From: Vibrio agarilyticus
GTDB taxonomy: Bacteria > Pseudomonadota > Gammaproteobacteria > Enterobacterales > Vibrionaceae
Direction: 5' to 3'
Assembly: GCF_012641465.1 (NCBI RefSeq)
Contig: NZ_JABAIK010000019.1
Coordinates: forward strand, 1-64,000
Length of the DNA stretch: 64,000 nt
Shown: in pieces, positions 11,215 through 23,729 of the stretch
Position numbering within the stretch: the stretch's first letter is position 1
How the letters are laid out: the number at the start of each line of letters is the position of its first letter
Notes under the pieces: generated by a model
Told to the model about the DNA's origin: nothing
Databases searched by the model: none
Seen by the model: the letters and a program-made list of their open reading frames with translations, nothing else
Position numbers and translations under genes: made by a program

Positions 11215-11341
11215 TATACTCAAACCACTTGAAGAAGCGGGTCGGCGGCAAACGAGTAAAGCCTCTGAGCATAGATGGGCTTAGTGATGAGGTTCGTGAG
11301 AGCCAGCCAACAACACTGCAGCTTTGAGTAGAACGGGGATA
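11215..11341 (+). repeat. ERIC-like intergenic repeat, copy B
   Basis: It begins TATACTCAAACCACTTGAAG, contains GGCGGCAAACGAGTAAAGCC and GAGAGCCAGCCAACAACACTGCAG, and ends GGGGATA. It is 127 bp, in the same orientation as copy E, between the divergent mneA and glyQ genes. Confidence 0.85.
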
Positions 11342-11520
11342 ACACGAAATTTGCTAAAAAGCCGGATGATTATTCAACATTAGCGCTACTCCCTTAGGTA
11401 ATATCTGGGTATACTTAAACGTTATTTTCACTCACATTTAGTCACTCTTTGTGCCCGATTGGCCACGTTCTCGTGTCTTAATCCATCACAATGAGCACAA
11501 CCGCGCGAACCTGACACATT
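11342..11520 (+). other. glyQ upstream region
   Basis: It must carry the glyQS promoter, but no hexamer pair is good enough to name. A stray TCTGGGTATACT at about 11405 resembles a repeat end. Confidence 0.4.
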
Positions 11521-12441
11521 ATGCAAAAATTCGATATCAAAACCTTTCAGGGTATGATCCTCGCGCTGCAGGATTATTGGGCCCAACAAGGCTGTACCAT
11601 TGTTCAACCTCTCGATATGGAAGTCGGCGCTGGGACATCTCACCCAATGACTTGCTTGCGAGCACTTGGCCCAGAGCCAATGTCGACCGCGTACGTACAA
11701 CCGTCTCGTCGTCCAACCGATGGCCGTTATGGTGAGAACCCAAACCGCCTGCAACACTACTACCAATTCCAAGTGGCGTTAAAACCTTCTCCGGACAACA
11801 TTCAAGAGTTGTATTTAGGTTCGCTGGAAGTGCTTGGTGTTGACCCACTGGTGCATGATATTCGCTTCGTTGAAGACAACTGGGAAAACCCAACGCTTGG
11901 CGCATGGGGTTTAGGTTGGGAAGTGTGGCTGAACGGTATGGAAGTGACCCAGTTTACTTACTTCCAGCAAGTCGGTGGCCTTGAATGTAAGCCAGTGACC
12001 GGTGAAATCACTTACGGTATCGAACGTCTTGCAATGTACATTCAAGAAGTGGATTCGGTGTATGACTTGGTGTGGAACATTGCACCAGACGGTCGCAAAG
12101 TCACTTATGGCGACATCTTCCACCAAAACGAGGTGGAACAATCGACCTACAACTTTGAATACGCAGATGTCGATTTCCTATTCGTTTTCTTTGACCAATG
12201 TGAAAAAGAGTGTCAGACGCTATTAGCACTTGAAAAGCCACTGCCTCTTCCGGCTTATGAGCGCATTCTAAAAGCGGCACACGCCTTCAACTTGCTTGAT
12301 GCGCGCAAAGCCATCTCGGTGACAGAGCGCCAGCGCTACATCCTACGCATTCGTAACCTGACCAAGTCAGTAGCAGAAGCGTATTACGCATCACGTGAAG
12401 CCCTTGGTTTCCCGATGTGCCAAAAGGATGAGGAGAAATAA
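11521..12441 (+). CDS. glyQ: Glycine--tRNA ligase alpha subunit
   Basis: Catalytic alpha subunit (306 residues, E. coli 303) of the bacterial alpha2beta2 glycyl-tRNA synthetase, which charges tRNA-Gly in the cytoplasm. Class II features include the N-terminal [20 protein letters not shown] and the motif [13 protein letters not shown]. The sequence matches E. coli GlyQ closely throughout. It is the first gene of glyQS; glyS starts 2 nt after its stop. Confidence 0.97.
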   Translation: MQKFDIKTFQGMILALQDYWAQQGCTIVQPLDMEVGAGTSHPMTCLRALGPEPMSTAYVQPSRRPTDGRYGENPNRLQHYYQFQVALKPSPDNIQELYLGSLEVLGVDPLVHDIRFVEDNWENPTLGAWGLGWEVWLNGMEVTQFTYFQQVGGLECKPVTGEITYGIERLAMYIQEVDSVYDLVWNIAPDGRKVTYGDIFHQNEVEQSTYNFEYADVDFLFVFFDQCEKECQTLLALEKPLPLPAYERILKAAHAFNLLDARKAISVTERQRYILRIRNLTKSVAEAYYASREALGFPMCQKDEEK

Positions 12442-12443
12442 AG

Positions 12444-14516
12444 ATGGCCAAAGAATTTTTAATTGAACTGGGCACAGAAGAGCTACCACCAACTCAGTTA
12501 CGCACCCTGGCTGAAGCGTTTGCTCGTAATTTTGAAAATGAATTAAACAGCGCTGAACTCACGCATCAAGGCGTCACTTGGTACGCATCGCCTCGCCGCT
12601 TAGCCTTAAAAGTGGCATCACTTGCCGAGCAACAAGCCGACAAACTGGTTGAAAAGCGTGGCCCGGCCATTGCGGGCGCTTTTGACGCAGACGGCAACCC
12701 GACCAAAGCCGCTGAGGGCTGGGCTCGTGGTTGCGGCATCACGGTGGACCAAGCTGAGCGCATGATCACAGATAAGGGCGAGTGGTTACTGTTCAAACAG
12801 CAAGTCAAAGGACAAGCCACTGCGGCGATTATTACTGAATTGGCAGCCAAAGCACTTGCTGGCTTACCAATCGCCAAACCGATGCGTTGGGGCAACAAAA
12901 CCACGCAATTCATTCGTCCAGTCAAAACCCTCACCATGCTGATGGGATCGGACCTAATTGAAGGTGAGATCTTAGGCGTTCACTCAACTCGCACGATTCG
13001 TGGCCACCGCTTTATGGGTGAACGTGAATTCACGATTGACTCAGCCGATCAATACCCGGCTATTTTGCTCGAGCGTGGCAAAGTAATGGCAGATTATGAG
13101 GCCCGTAAAGCGATCATCCTTGCCGATGCGCAAAAAGCGGCCGAAGCCATTGGTGGTATCGCAGATCTGGATGACGATTTAGTTGAAGAAGTGACCTCTT
13201 TGGTTGAATGGCCCGTCGTGCTTACTGCAACCTTTGAAGAGTCGTTTTTGAAGGTGCCAGCAGAAGCTCTGGTTCACACGATGAAGGGCGATCAAAAATA
13301 CTTCCCTATCTATGCGTACGGTGAAGACAAAAAACTGCTACCAAACTTTATCTTTGTTTCCAACATTGAATCAAAAGAACCTCGCTACGTTATTGAAGGT
13401 AACGAAAAAGTGGTGCGCCCTCGCCTTGCCGACGCAGAGTTTTTCTTCAATACCGACCGCAAGAGCAAGTTGATTGACCGTCTGCCATTATTGGAAAACG
13501 CTATTTTCCAAAAACAACTGGGTACGATTAAAGATAAAACCGACCGCATTACTGAGCTTGCGGGCTATATTGCTGAGCAAATTGGCGCGGATGTTGAAAA
13601 GTCACAACGTGCGGGTTTACTCGCCAAGTGCGATCTAATGACCTCGATGGTGTTTGAGTTTACCGAAACCCAAGGCGTGATGGGCATGCACTATGCACGT
13701 CATGATGGCGAAGCAGAAGAGGTTGCGGTCGCACTCAACGAGCAATACATGCCTCGTTTCGCTGGCGATGAACTGCCTTCTAACGGCGTCTCTGCTGCTG
13801 TCGCGATGGCAGATAAGCTAGACACTATCGTCGGTATCTTTGGTATTGGTCAGGCGCCAAAAGGCTCCGATCCATTTGCATTGCGCCGCGCCTCTCTGGG
13901 TGTGCTGCGCATTATTGTTGAATATGGTTACAACCTCGATCTTGTCGACCTTGTGGCAAAAGCAAAATCGCTCTTTGGCGCTCGTCTCACTAACGATAAC
14001 GTTGAACAAGACGTGATTGAGTTCATGTTAGGGCGTTTCCGCGCTTGGTACCAAGATGAAGGCTTTAGCGTTGATACAATTCAAGCCGTATTGGCTCGCC
14101 ACCCAACCAAGCCTGCAGATTTCGATCAACGCGTTAAAGCGGTTTCACACTTCCGCGAACTCGACGCAGCAGAAGCGCTGGCCGCGGCGAATAAACGTGT
14201 TGGTAACATTCTTGCGAAATTTGAAGGTCAGTTAGCCAGTGACGTTAACTTAGCGCTACTGCAAGAAGACGCTGAAAAAGCATTGGCTCAAGATGTCGCC
14301 GTCATGAGCGAAGCACTCGAGCCCGCCTTCAGTACTGGCAATTATCAAGACGCGTTAAACCAGTTAGCCAATCTGCGTGAACCGGTCGATGCTTTCTTTG
14401 ATAATGTCATGGTGATGGCGGATGATGAGGCGCTGAAAATCAACCGACTCACGCTACTCAATGATTTACGCAATCTTTTCTTGCAGATAGCGGATATCTC
14501 ATTACTGCAAAAATAA
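12444..14516 (+). CDS. glyS: Glycine--tRNA ligase beta subunit
   Basis: The 690-residue beta subunit (E. coli 689) provides tRNA recognition, with an HD-like core and a C-terminal anticodon-binding domain. The start [11 protein letters not shown] and internal [23 protein letters not shown] and [12 protein letters not shown] stretches are family hallmarks. GAGGAGAAATAAAG precedes the ATG, partly inside the glyQ stop region, so the two genes are translationally coupled. An intrinsic terminator follows. Confidence 0.97.
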   Translation: MAKEFLIELGTEELPPTQLRTLAEAFARNFENELNSAELTHQGVTWYASPRRLALKVASLAEQQADKLVEKRGPAIAGAFDADGNPTKAAEGWARGCGITVDQAERMITDKGEWLLFKQQVKGQATAAIITELAAKALAGLPIAKPMRWGNKTTQFIRPVKTLTMLMGSDLIEGEILGVHSTRTIRGHRFMGEREFTIDSADQYPAILLERGKVMADYEARKAIILADAQKAAEAIGGIADLDDDLVEEVTSLVEWPVVLTATFEESFLKVPAEALVHTMKGDQKYFPIYAYGEDKKLLPNFIFVSNIESKEPRYVIEGNEKVVRPRLADAEFFFNTDRKSKLIDRLPLLENAIFQKQLGTIKDKTDRITELAGYIAEQIGADVEKSQRAGLLAKCDLMTSMVFEFTETQGVMGMHYARHDGEAEEVAVALNEQYMPRFAGDELPSNGVSAAVAMADKLDTIVGIFGIGQAPKGSDPFALRRASLGVLRIIVEYGYNLDLVDLVAKAKSLFGARLTNDNVEQDVIEFMLGRFRAWYQDEGFSVDTIQAVLARHPTKPADFDQRVKAVSHFRELDAAEALAAANKRVGNILAKFEGQLASDVNLALLQEDAEKALAQDVAVMSEALEPAFSTGNYQDALNQLANLREPVDAFFDNVMVMADDEALKINRLTLLNDLRNLFLQIADISLLQK

Positions 14517-14545
14517 GACCGCGCTAGCATTACGTTAGCCGGGAT

Positions 14546-14577
14546 AAAACCCAGTGTTATTACACTGGGTTTTTTAT
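14546..14577 (+). terminator. Intrinsic terminator after glyS
   Basis: AAACCCAGTGT and ACACTGGGTTT form the stem around TATT and are followed by a T run. Confidence 0.9.
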
Positions 14578-14678
14578 TCCAACCTTGAACAGTAATTACT
14601 CAAAGAGATGACTTTTTTGTCATAAAACCACCGTTTATACTAGCTCAACCCTCAGCGCTCTTGGAGCAGGAAACCCAA

Positions 14679-15935
14679 ATGCCGTTCTCTACCTTTGGCG
14701 AAAAATTTAATCAATATTCAGGCATCACCCAGTTAATGGATGACTTAAATGATGGCCTACGCACCCCTGGCGCAATCATGCTCGGTGGTGGAAACCCCGC
14801 TGCAATTCCAGAAATGGTCGACTATTTTCAAAAAGCCAGCGAAACCCTTCTCGCCAATGGTGAATGGATCGCCGCGCTTACCAACTACGATGGTCCACAG
14901 GGTAAAGACACCTTCATAAAAGCCCTTGTTTCACTTTTTCGTGATACCTATGGCTGGAACATTAGTGAGAAAAACATCAGCCTGACGAACGGCAGCCAAA
15001 GTGGCTTTTTTTATCTGTTTAATCTCTTTGCGGGTCGTCAGCCCGATGGGACTCACAAGAAAATCTTACTGCCACTGGCACCTGAGTACATTGGTTATGC
15101 GGATGCAGGTATTGATGAGAATATTTTTGTCTCTTACCGACCCGAAATTGCGCTACTTGAAGAGCGTCAATTCAAATATCATGTCGATTTTGAATCCTTA
15201 ACCATCGATGATTCGATTGCCGCCATTTGCGCTTCACGGCCAACCAATCCAACCGGTAACGTATTAACCGACGATGAGATCAAAAAACTGGATGCACTCG
15301 CGCGCCAACACAAGATCCCACTCATTATCGATAATGCTTACGGTCTACCGTTTCCAAATATCGTTTTTGCGGATGTAAAACCGTTTTGGAATGAGAACAC
15401 GATTTTATGCATGAGTCTGTCTAAGTTAGGCTTACCCGGCGTTCGTTGCGGCATTGTTATTGCGAACGAAGCGGTCACAGAAGCACTCAGCAATATGAAT
15501 GGTATTGTCAGCCTAGCACCGGGAAGTGTCGGCCCTGCCCTTGCTCAGCACATGATTGAGCAAGGTGATATTTTGCCATTAAGCCAAACGGTGATCCGCC
15601 CGTTTTATCAGCAAAAGGCACAACAAGCGGTGACCTGGCTACAACAAGCGATCCCAGATCCGCGCTTTCGCATTCACAAACCTGAAGGTGCGATTTTTCT
15701 CTGGCTATGGTTTGATGCCCTACCGATCACAACGATGGAGTTGTATCGCCGACTCAAAGCGCGTGGTGTCTTAATCGTACCCGGTGAATATTTCTTTATC
15801 GGCCAAGAAGAAAGTGACTCATGGCCTCATACTCAGCAGTGCGTTCGAATGAATTACGTTCAAAGCGATGAGATGATGCAACAAGGCATAGCCGCTATCG
15901 CTGAAGAAGTGACGAAAGCGTATCAGGAAGGCTAA
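14679..15935 (+). CDS. avtA: Valine--pyruvate aminotransferase
   Basis: PLP-dependent class I/II transaminase of 418 residues (E. coli 417) exchanging amino groups between valine or alanine and pyruvate or 2-ketoisovalerate. RPTNPTGNV, IDNAYGLPFP and the PLP-lysine motif SLSKLGLPGVRCG are visible. It aligns end to end with E. coli AvtA. The ATG at 14679 is preceded by GCAGGAAA; an upstream in-frame ATG adds six residues. A monocistronic unit with its own terminator. Confidence 0.95.
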   Translation: MPFSTFGEKFNQYSGITQLMDDLNDGLRTPGAIMLGGGNPAAIPEMVDYFQKASETLLANGEWIAALTNYDGPQGKDTFIKALVSLFRDTYGWNISEKNISLTNGSQSGFFYLFNLFAGRQPDGTHKKILLPLAPEYIGYADAGIDENIFVSYRPEIALLEERQFKYHVDFESLTIDDSIAAICASRPTNPTGNVLTDDEIKKLDALARQHKIPLIIDNAYGLPFPNIVFADVKPFWNENTILCMSLSKLGLPGVRCGIVIANEAVTEALSNMNGIVSLAPGSVGPALAQHMIEQGDILPLSQTVIRPFYQQKAQQAVTWLQQAIPDPRFRIHKPEGAIFLWLWFDALPITTMELYRRLKARGVLIVPGEYFFIGQEESDSWPHTQQCVRMNYVQSDEMMQQGIAAIAEEVTKAYQEG

Positions 15936-15954
15936 TTCGCCTTTATTACAGACA

Positions 15955-15984
15955 ATAAAAAAGAGCGCATCCGCGCTCTTTTCA
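15955..15984. terminator. Bidirectional terminator between avtA and ibpA
   Basis: AAAAGAGCGC and GCGCTCTTTT form a perfect stem around ATCC, flanked by A and T runs. It serves both the plus-strand avtA and the minus-strand ibpA. Confidence 0.88.
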
Positions 15985-16000
15985 CTCATACCATCATAGC

Positions 16001-16441
16001 TTACTCTTGGCCTTCAATCAGCTTGCTCTCACCAATTGAAATTTTACGTGGCTGCATCGCCTCGGGAATTTCTCTTTCCAAGTCAACGTGAAGCAAACCA
16101 TTTTCCATGGTGGCACCAATCACTTTGACGTAATCGGCCAATTGGAATTTGCGTTCAAAATTACGCTCGGCAATACCTTGGTAAATGTAATTTTTACCCT
16201 CTTCCGCTGGGCGTTCACCTTTGACAATCAGCATGTTTTCATTCTGAGTTAAATCCAACTGCTCTTGAGCAAAACCAGCAACGGCCATTGTAATACGGTA
16301 GTAGTTATCACCACGTTGTTCGATATTGTAAGGAGGGTAGCCACCAGAGCTATTTTTTACATTACCCGCCTCCATCAAATTGAATAGGCGGTCAAAACCA
16401 ATCGCGTGGCGGTATAGGGGAGTGAAATCAACATTACGCAT
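16001..16441 (-). CDS. ibpA: Small heat shock protein IbpA
   Basis: ATP-independent holdase of 146 residues of the alpha-crystallin/Hsp20 family that binds aggregating proteins during heat stress. The N terminus [20 protein letters not shown] and the core [10 protein letters not shown] ... [15 protein letters not shown] match the IbpA group. Start 16441 has GAGGA at good spacing; a frame seven codons longer is rejected. The gene sits between avtA and gyrB. Upstream are a sigma-32 promoter and a ROSE-like leader, so double heat control is likely. Confidence 0.95.
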   Translation of the reverse strand: MRNVDFTPLYRHAIGFDRLFNLMEAGNVKNSSGGYPPYNIEQRGDNYYRITMAVAGFAQEQLDLTQNENMLIVKGERPAEEGKNYIYQGIAERNFERKFQLADYVKVIGATMENGLLHVDLEREIPEAMQPRKISIGESKLIEGQE

Positions 16442-16560
16442 AATAATATCCTCATAAAGCAATAGTGCTTACCCAGTAATGGTTGGGTTAAGCGCATCAC
16501 AGGCCATTCGTTTCGAGCAATAAGCCCAGACATGGCGTGATGGTTTGAACAAAGTATCTG
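16442..16560 (-). ncRNA. Candidate ROSE-like RNA thermometer in the ibpA leader
   Basis: The ibpA 5' leader contains TTGCT a few bases before the Shine-Dalgarno GAGGA. The UUGCU motif paired with AGGA (with a G-G mismatch) is the conserved final hairpin of ROSE thermometers, known for ibpA in gamma-proteobacteria. An upstream stem (AACCCAACCATTACTGGGT-type) is also present. Pairing was judged by eye. Confidence 0.6.
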
Positions 16561-16633
16561 CATCGTCTTCCTCTCATGAGCGAAGCGTTGCCGACGGTCG
16601 CGAGGCCCAACTGTGGCGTCCTCGTTACTTACG

Positions 16634-16661
16634 ATATAAGGTCTATTAGGGTGTTTTCAAG
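16634..16661 (-). promoter_or_regulatory. Sigma-32 heat-shock promoter of ibpA
   Basis: On the minus strand CTTGAAA (16655-16661) and CCTTATAT (16634-16641) are separated by 13 bp, close to the sigma-32 consensus CTTGAAA-N13/14-CCCCATNT. Confidence 0.75.
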
Positions 16662-16733
16662 AGGTGAACATCAATTATTTTTCATCTCATTGATTTTTAG
16701 TTGATTAAATTTCAAGCAGCACCAGATACAACA

Positions 16734-16756
16734 AAGCACCGCCAATGGCAGTGCTT
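16734..16756 (-). terminator. Putative gyrB terminator hairpin
   Basis: On the minus strand AAGCACTGCC-ATT-GGCGGTGCTT forms a 10-bp stem with one wobble, followed by TGTTGT. It lies about 140 nt after gyrB. Confidence 0.5.
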
Positions 16757-16798
16757 ATTATTACGTCCTTTAGGGATTAGATTCGTTTTATCGACGCG

Positions 16799-16876
16799 GG
16801 ATGTGCTGAGTTCTAGGAGAAAGCGCACAGCATACAAGTGTATGTGAGCACTTTCGATACCGAAATCAGCGCATCC
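16799..16876. repeat. Long imperfect palindrome after gyrB
   Basis: GGATGTGCTGA (16799-16809) pairs with TCAGCGCATCC (16866-16876). Inside, AAAGCGC faces GCACTTT and CATAC-aagt-GTATG forms the tip. The nested dyads make a cruciform of about 78 bp just past the gyrB stop. It looks like a small repetitive palindromic element or a 3' UTR structure; no second copy was found in the window. Confidence 0.5.
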
Positions 16877-16893
16877 AGCAAAGAAAAAACAAT

Positions 16894-19314
<2,421 letters not shown>

Positions 19315-19328
19315 TTATCTTCCACTAT

Positions 19329-20408
19329 TTACATTGACTCTATTGTGCCATGTTCCACATGAAACATCTTGTAATTATCGCCGTACATGTCGGCAACTTG
19401 GCTTTCAGTAATAGAGCTGACAAAAACTTGAGCCCCCGTCTCGATTAAGCAATCTGCGAGACGCTTACGACGTTGGCTGTCTAATTCAGAGGCAAAGTCG
19501 TCAATTAAATAAACGCACTGCTTGCCCGTTTGAGCCGTCAAATGTTGGCCTTGTGCAACACGGAGCGCGCACACCAGCAACTTAAGTTGGCCACGTGACA
19601 GCACATCTTCAACTGGCGTGCCTGCCACTTTAATGCGCAAATCTGCCTTATTGGGACCGCTGACGGTATAACCGAGTACGACATCGCGCTCAAAGTTATT
19701 CGCCAACAAATCTTGATACGGCGTATCTTTATCCCAGCCGCGGTAATAACGCATTTGCACGTCAAACTCAGGCAAAAATTGCTGACAAATCGGCTCGGCA
19801 ACCGCGATAAGCTGTGCGATATAATCTGCGCGCCATTGGTCAATCTGCTCGGCCAATATGGCTAGCTCTTGATCCCAGTAACTCAGCTCTCGGTAATCTC
19901 GCGCCGTTTTCAACAGCGCATTACGCTGCTTATTAAGACGTTTAAAACGCCCCCAGGCGTCGAAAAAACGATTCTCGGTATGGAACACACCCCAGTCGAT
20001 ATAGGCACGTCGCGCTTTAGGCCCATCCGTGAGCAATTCAAACCCTTCAGGGTGAATTAATTGCAATGGCAGCACTTGCGCAAGCTGAGCTAACTTTTGC
20101 CCTTGCTGGCCGCCTATTTTAACCTCAGTTGAGCCATCACGCCGCTTATTAATGCCAATTGGTAGCTCAATTTGATCAGGGGTCAAAAAACGGCCATGAA
20201 CAAACAGCTCAGCCATGCCATGGGTGATGATTCGTCCTGTTAACGCGCTCTTAAACGATCGCCCGTGCCCCAGCAAATAAATGGCTTCAAGCACGCTGGT
20301 CTTACCGCTTCCGTTCTCGCCAATAAGAAAGTTAAAGCCTGTCGATAACTCAATATCACAGGCTTTAATGTTACGAAAATCTAGAATGACGATTCGCGTC
20401 AGTGGCAT
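19329..20408 (-). CDS. recF: DNA replication and repair protein RecF
   Basis: SMC-like ATPase of 359 residues that with RecO and RecR loads RecA at single-strand gaps and stalled forks. Walker [10 protein letters not shown] (residues 30-38), signature LSRGQLKLL and Walker [12 protein letters not shown] are present. It starts 11 nt after dnaN. The C terminus reads MFHVEHG, whose coding DNA contains a parS-like palindrome at 19351-19366. Confidence 0.97.
   Translation of the reverse strand: MPLTRIVILDFRNIKACDIELSTGFNFLIGENGSGKTSVLEAIYLLGHGRSFKSALTGRIITHGMAELFVHGRFLTPDQIELPIGINKRRDGSTEVKIGGQQGQKLAQLAQVLPLQLIHPEGFELLTDGPKARRAYIDWGVFHTENRFFDAWGRFKRLNKQRNALLKTARDYRELSYWDQELAILAEQIDQWRADYIAQLIAVAEPICQQFLPEFDVQMRYYRGWDKDTPYQDLLANNFERDVVLGYTVSGPNKADLRIKVAGTPVEDVLSRGQLKLLVCALRVAQGQHLTAQTGKQCVYLIDDFASELDSQRRKRLADCLIETGAQVFVSSITESQVADMYGDNYKMFHVEHGTIESM
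19351..19366. other. parS-like ParB binding site inside recF
   Basis: TGTTCCACATGAAACA differs at one base from the general chromosomal parS pattern TGTTNCACGTGAAACA. It lies in the codons for the C-terminal MFHVEH of RecF, about 12 kb from parAB and 9 kb from oriC. Function is inferred from sequence only. Confidence 0.5.
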
Positions 20409-20419
20409 ACGATGTGCTC

Positions 20420-21520
20420 TTACAGACGAATTGGCATCACCACATACATGGCACTGTCGTCATCGGCATTTTCAATCAACGCACTGGCATTGGCGTCCGA
20501 CATTGAAATGCGCACCGTTGGGCAACGTAGAGTATTGAGCACATCAAGAACGTAACTGACATTAAAGCCAATCTCAATTGCCTCTCCTTGAAACTCAACA
20601 TCCAACATCTCTTCCGCTTCTTCCTGCTCGGGATTGTTGGCTGTGATTCGCATTTCACTGTCGACCAAGTTCACACGAACGCCACGGAATTTTTCATTCG
20701 ATAAAATCGCCGCGCGCGCGAACGCCTGGCGCAAATCATCGCAACTGGCTTGTAATGTTTTGGTGGTGTTTTGCGGCATGACTCGACGGTAATCCGGAAA
20801 GCGACCGTCCACCAGTTTTGACGTAAAGACGAAATGATTGATATCCGCGCGAACATTGGCATTGCCAATTTGCAATGTCATCATCGCCTCTGGTGCATCG
20901 AGTAATTTCGCCAGCTCCTGCACCCCTTTACGTGGCACAATGATCTGCTGGGTTGCATAATCGCCTTCAAGCGTGGTTGTCGCAACGGCCATGCGATGCC
21001 CGTCGGTAGCAACAGCTCGCAATGTATTACCTTCAATTTCAAACAACATACCATTGAGGTAATAGCGGACGTCTTGGTTCGCCATCGAAAATTGTGTTTT
21101 TTCAATAATGCCGCGAAGCTGACCTTGAGTTAAGCTGACTTCAACATCACTTTGCCAATCTTCGATATTAGGAAAATCATTCGCAGGTAAGGTGGCAAGC
21201 GAGAAACGACTTCGACCAGAGCGCACTTGCACGCGATCGCCTTCTTGAGTAAAGACAATTTGTGCATCATCAGGAAGCCCACGGCAAATATCGAGAAATT
21301 TACGCGAAGGCACAGTAATCGCCCCCGCTTCAAAATCGCCATTCAGCGTGACTTTGCTGACCAGTTCGACTTCTAAGTCCGTTGCGGTCATTAACAGCAC
21401 GCCATCACGAACTTCAAGTAACAAGTTACCCAAAATAGGCAAACTCGGGCGGCCGCCAAGCGCACCAGAGACTTGCTGCAACGGTTTTAGCAGTTGCTGA
21501 CGTTCAATGGAAAATTTCAT
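20420..21520 (-). CDS. dnaN: DNA polymerase III beta sliding clamp
   Basis: Ring-forming processivity clamp of 366 residues (E. coli 366) that tethers polymerase III and binds Hda, MutS and other partners. Three clamp domains and the C-terminal YVVMPIRL are clear. The ATG at 21520 ([17 protein letters not shown]) matches the family start; a frame six codons longer is rejected. It is the second gene of the dnaA operon, 36 nt after dnaA. Confidence 0.98.
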   Translation of the reverse strand: MKFSIERQQLLKPLQQVSGALGGRPSLPILGNLLLEVRDGVLLMTATDLEVELVSKVTLNGDFEAGAITVPSRKFLDICRGLPDDAQIVFTQEGDRVQVRSGRSRFSLATLPANDFPNIEDWQSDVEVSLTQGQLRGIIEKTQFSMANQDVRYYLNGMLFEIEGNTLRAVATDGHRMAVATTTLEGDYATQQIIVPRKGVQELAKLLDAPEAMMTLQIGNANVRADINHFVFTSKLVDGRFPDYRRVMPQNTTKTLQASCDDLRQAFARAAILSNEKFRGVRVNLVDSEMRITANNPEQEEAEEMLDVEFQGEAIEIGFNVSYVLDVLNTLRCPTVRISMSDANASALIENADDDSAMYVVMPIRL

Positions 21521-21556
21521 ACTAAGCTCTTTACGCAAATAAATTCAACTTGGCCA

Positions 21557-22963
21557 TTACGACGAAAGCGTACGAATTAGATTAGAGTAATCTTCTTTAA
21601 TGTCGTGGCTCTCTTCACGTAGCTGCTCGATTTTACGGCACGCGTGCAATACGGTGGTGTGATCTCGCCCACCAAACGCATCGCCAATTTCTGGCAGGCT
21701 GTGGTTGGTCAGCTCTTTTGCCAACGCCATTGCCAACTGTCGAGGACGAGCTACTGAGCGAGAACGACGCTTTGATAAAAGATCCGCCACTTTGATTTTG
21801 TAATACTCCGCCACGGTCTTTTGAATATTATCAATCGTCACCAGCTTTTCTTGCAGTGCCAGCAAATCACGCAGCGCTTCACGAACAAAATCAATCGTGA
21901 TTGGGCGACCAGTAAAATTGGCATTAGCAATCACGCGATTTAACGCGCCTTCCAATTCTCGCACGTTTGAACGCAGTCGTTTGGCAATAAAAAAGGCCAC
22001 CTCATCGGCAAGATGAATTTGATGATCTTCGGCCTTTTTCATCAAAATCGCGACTCGCGTTTCCAGCTCAGGTGGCTCAATTGCCACGGTGAGTCCCCAA
22101 CCAAAGCGAGATTTCAAACGGTCTTCAACCCCGCTGATCTCTTTGGGATAACGGTCTGATGTGAGAATGATTTGCTGGTTACCTTCAAGCAAGGCGTTAA
22201 AGGTATGAAAGAACTCTTCTTGCGAGCGCTCTTTATTAGCAAAAAATTGAATATCATCGATAAGTAAAGCATCAACACTACGGTAGTAACGCTTAAATTC
22301 TTCAATCGCGTTATTTTGCAGTGCTTTTACCATGTCTTGCACAAATCGCTCAGAGTGCATGTACACCACCTTGGCATTGGGATTGTTATCAACAATCGCA
22401 TTGCCGACGGCGTGCAGAAGGTGTGTTTTACCTAAGCCTGTGCCACCGTATAAAAATAGTGGGTTATACGCTGCCCCTGGATTATCGGACACCTGACGCG
22501 CCGCAGCCAAACCCAGCTGATTCGACTTACCTTCAACAAAGTTGGTGAACTTGTGTTTTGGATTGACGTTTGAACGATGATTAATATCGGCAATGGCTTG
22601 CTCATCATCGTCCCACGTTTTATGTACTGGCTTACGCGCTTGCAGTTGCGCCGGCGCTGACGATTCTGCAGCGACGTCAGCTGGCGTTCGCGCCGGTTTC
22701 GGTTTGGGCGCCACCACAGGGCGCGAACCAACCTCAAAGCGCAAACTCGGAAGATCTTGACCACAATACTCTTGCAACATTCGATTGATGCTATTGAGGT
22801 ATTTATCACGAACCCAATCCAATACAAATCGATTAGGGGCAAACAAAGTGAGCGTATTATCATTAAGCTCCGCTTGAAGTGGACGAACCCACATACTGAA
22901 TTCAGTAGCCGGTAGCTCTTCTTGAAGCTGTTGCATGCATTGCAACCAAAGCGACGATGACAC
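21557..22963 (-). CDS. dnaA: Chromosomal replication initiator DnaA
   Basis: AAA+ initiator of 468 residues that binds DnaA boxes and melts oriC. Domain I ([14 protein letters not shown]) is at the N terminus. The Walker [14 protein letters not shown] starts near 172 and Walker B is LLIDDIQFF. The DNA-binding domain IV ends with the signature [19 protein letters not shown]. The start is GTG at 22963, preceded by GGGGG. Its upstream region holds several DnaA-box-like sites, suggesting autoregulation. It lies about 5.2 kb from oriC, as usual in vibrios. Confidence 0.98.
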   Translation of the reverse strand: MSSSLWLQCMQQLQEELPATEFSMWVRPLQAELNDNTLTLFAPNRFVLDWVRDKYLNSINRMLQEYCGQDLPSLRFEVGSRPVVAPKPKPARTPADVAAESSAPAQLQARKPVHKTWDDDEQAIADINHRSNVNPKHKFTNFVEGKSNQLGLAAARQVSDNPGAAYNPLFLYGGTGLGKTHLLHAVGNAIVDNNPNAKVVYMHSERFVQDMVKALQNNAIEEFKRYYRSVDALLIDDIQFFANKERSQEEFFHTFNALLEGNQQIILTSDRYPKEISGVEDRLKSRFGWGLTVAIEPPELETRVAILMKKAEDHQIHLADEVAFFIAKRLRSNVRELEGALNRVIANANFTGRPITIDFVREALRDLLALQEKLVTIDNIQKTVAEYYKIKVADLLSKRRSRSVARPRQLAMALAKELTNHSLPEIGDAFGGRDHTTVLHACRKIEQLREESHDIKEDYSNLIRTLSS

Positions 22964-23403
22964 GATGCCCCCAGGGAAAATTGATGTTCGAAAAAGATTG
23001 GCAATTTTACCTGTTGATAACCGAGATCGCCAGCGATTGATCGATGATCCAGTGAATAAGATCTAAGTTATTCACAAAATTTTGCGCCAAATTCGCGAGA
23101 TCGCCACAACTTACTCCGAGTTTACCCACATGATCACGCAAAAATAGTGGATCTTAGCCAATGTCATTGCCAACTTATCCCCATCGTTATCGCTTTTATT
23201 GAAGTGGCTTGAGCGAAAATAAAGAATATGGCCGATATCGAGAGCCATTTTAATTCAGCGGTTGACTCATCGAACTTGTACTAACACAAGCTATTTTTGA
23301 TAATCCACAACATATTCATTGACCGCGATTTATCACACTCGCCGATCCAACGCCAAGATCGCCGTCAGGATCTTAAGATCCTTGAGATTTTGCTCACACT
23401 CCG
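22964..23403. promoter_or_regulatory. dnaA control region with DnaA boxes and GATC sites
   Basis: TTATTCACA at 23068-23076 matches the DnaA-box consensus TTATNCACA. Facing it, 23053-23060 is the complement of TTATTCAC, giving an inverted pair separated by GATCTAAG. One-mismatch sites lie at 23012-23020 (minus), 23175-23183 and 23301-23309. Ten or so GATC sites are scattered from about 23025 to 23382. This fits DnaA autorepression and SeqA control of dnaA; a secondary initiation role is possible but unsupported. Confidence 0.65.
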
Positions 23404-23409
23404 TATAAT
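23382..23409 (+). promoter_or_regulatory. rpmH promoter
   Basis: TTGAGA (23382-23387) and TATAAT (23404-23409) are spaced by 16 bp, about 170 bp upstream of rpmH. The leader contains a hairpin CGCCTC...GAGGCG at 23471-23490. Confidence 0.75.
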
Positions 23410-23581
23410 CCCCCGGCGCGATTGTCATATCACCGATGATTGACACTGTCAGTCACTGTGATTACAATTCCGCCTCTTTGTTGAGAGGCGTCGGTGGTTC
23501 GCTTTACCAAGATAAAGCTGAGCAAAATGCCCACGCCGGGTTAACATTGACCTAAAACTACTGATCAGTAAGGTAATTATC

Positions 23582-23716
23582 ATGAAACGCACTTTTCAAC
23601 CTACAGTTCTAAAGCGCAAGCGTACTCACGGTTTCCGTGCTCGCATGGCAACTAAGAACGGTCGTAAAGTAATTAATGCACGTCGTGCTAAAGGCCGTGC
23701 GCGCCTGTCAAAATAA
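23582..23716 (+). CDS. rpmH: Large ribosomal subunit protein bL34
   Basis: A 44-residue, very basic ribosomal protein beginning [20 protein letters not shown] and ending KGRARLSK, the canonical bL34 sequence. AAGGTAATTATC precedes the ATG. It is the first gene of rpmH-rnpA-yidD-yidC, divergent from dnaA across the control region. Confidence 0.98.
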
Positions 23717-23729
23717 TCCCACGTTTATT

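Noticed and set aside
11537-11905. A 122-codon antisense frame in glyQ
   Set aside because: It lies wholly inside glyQ on the other strand, a shadow of strongly biased codons.
22432-23004. A 190-codon minus-strand frame across the start of dnaA
   Set aside because: It overlaps the conserved dnaA reading frame in a different phase and has no protein-like pattern.
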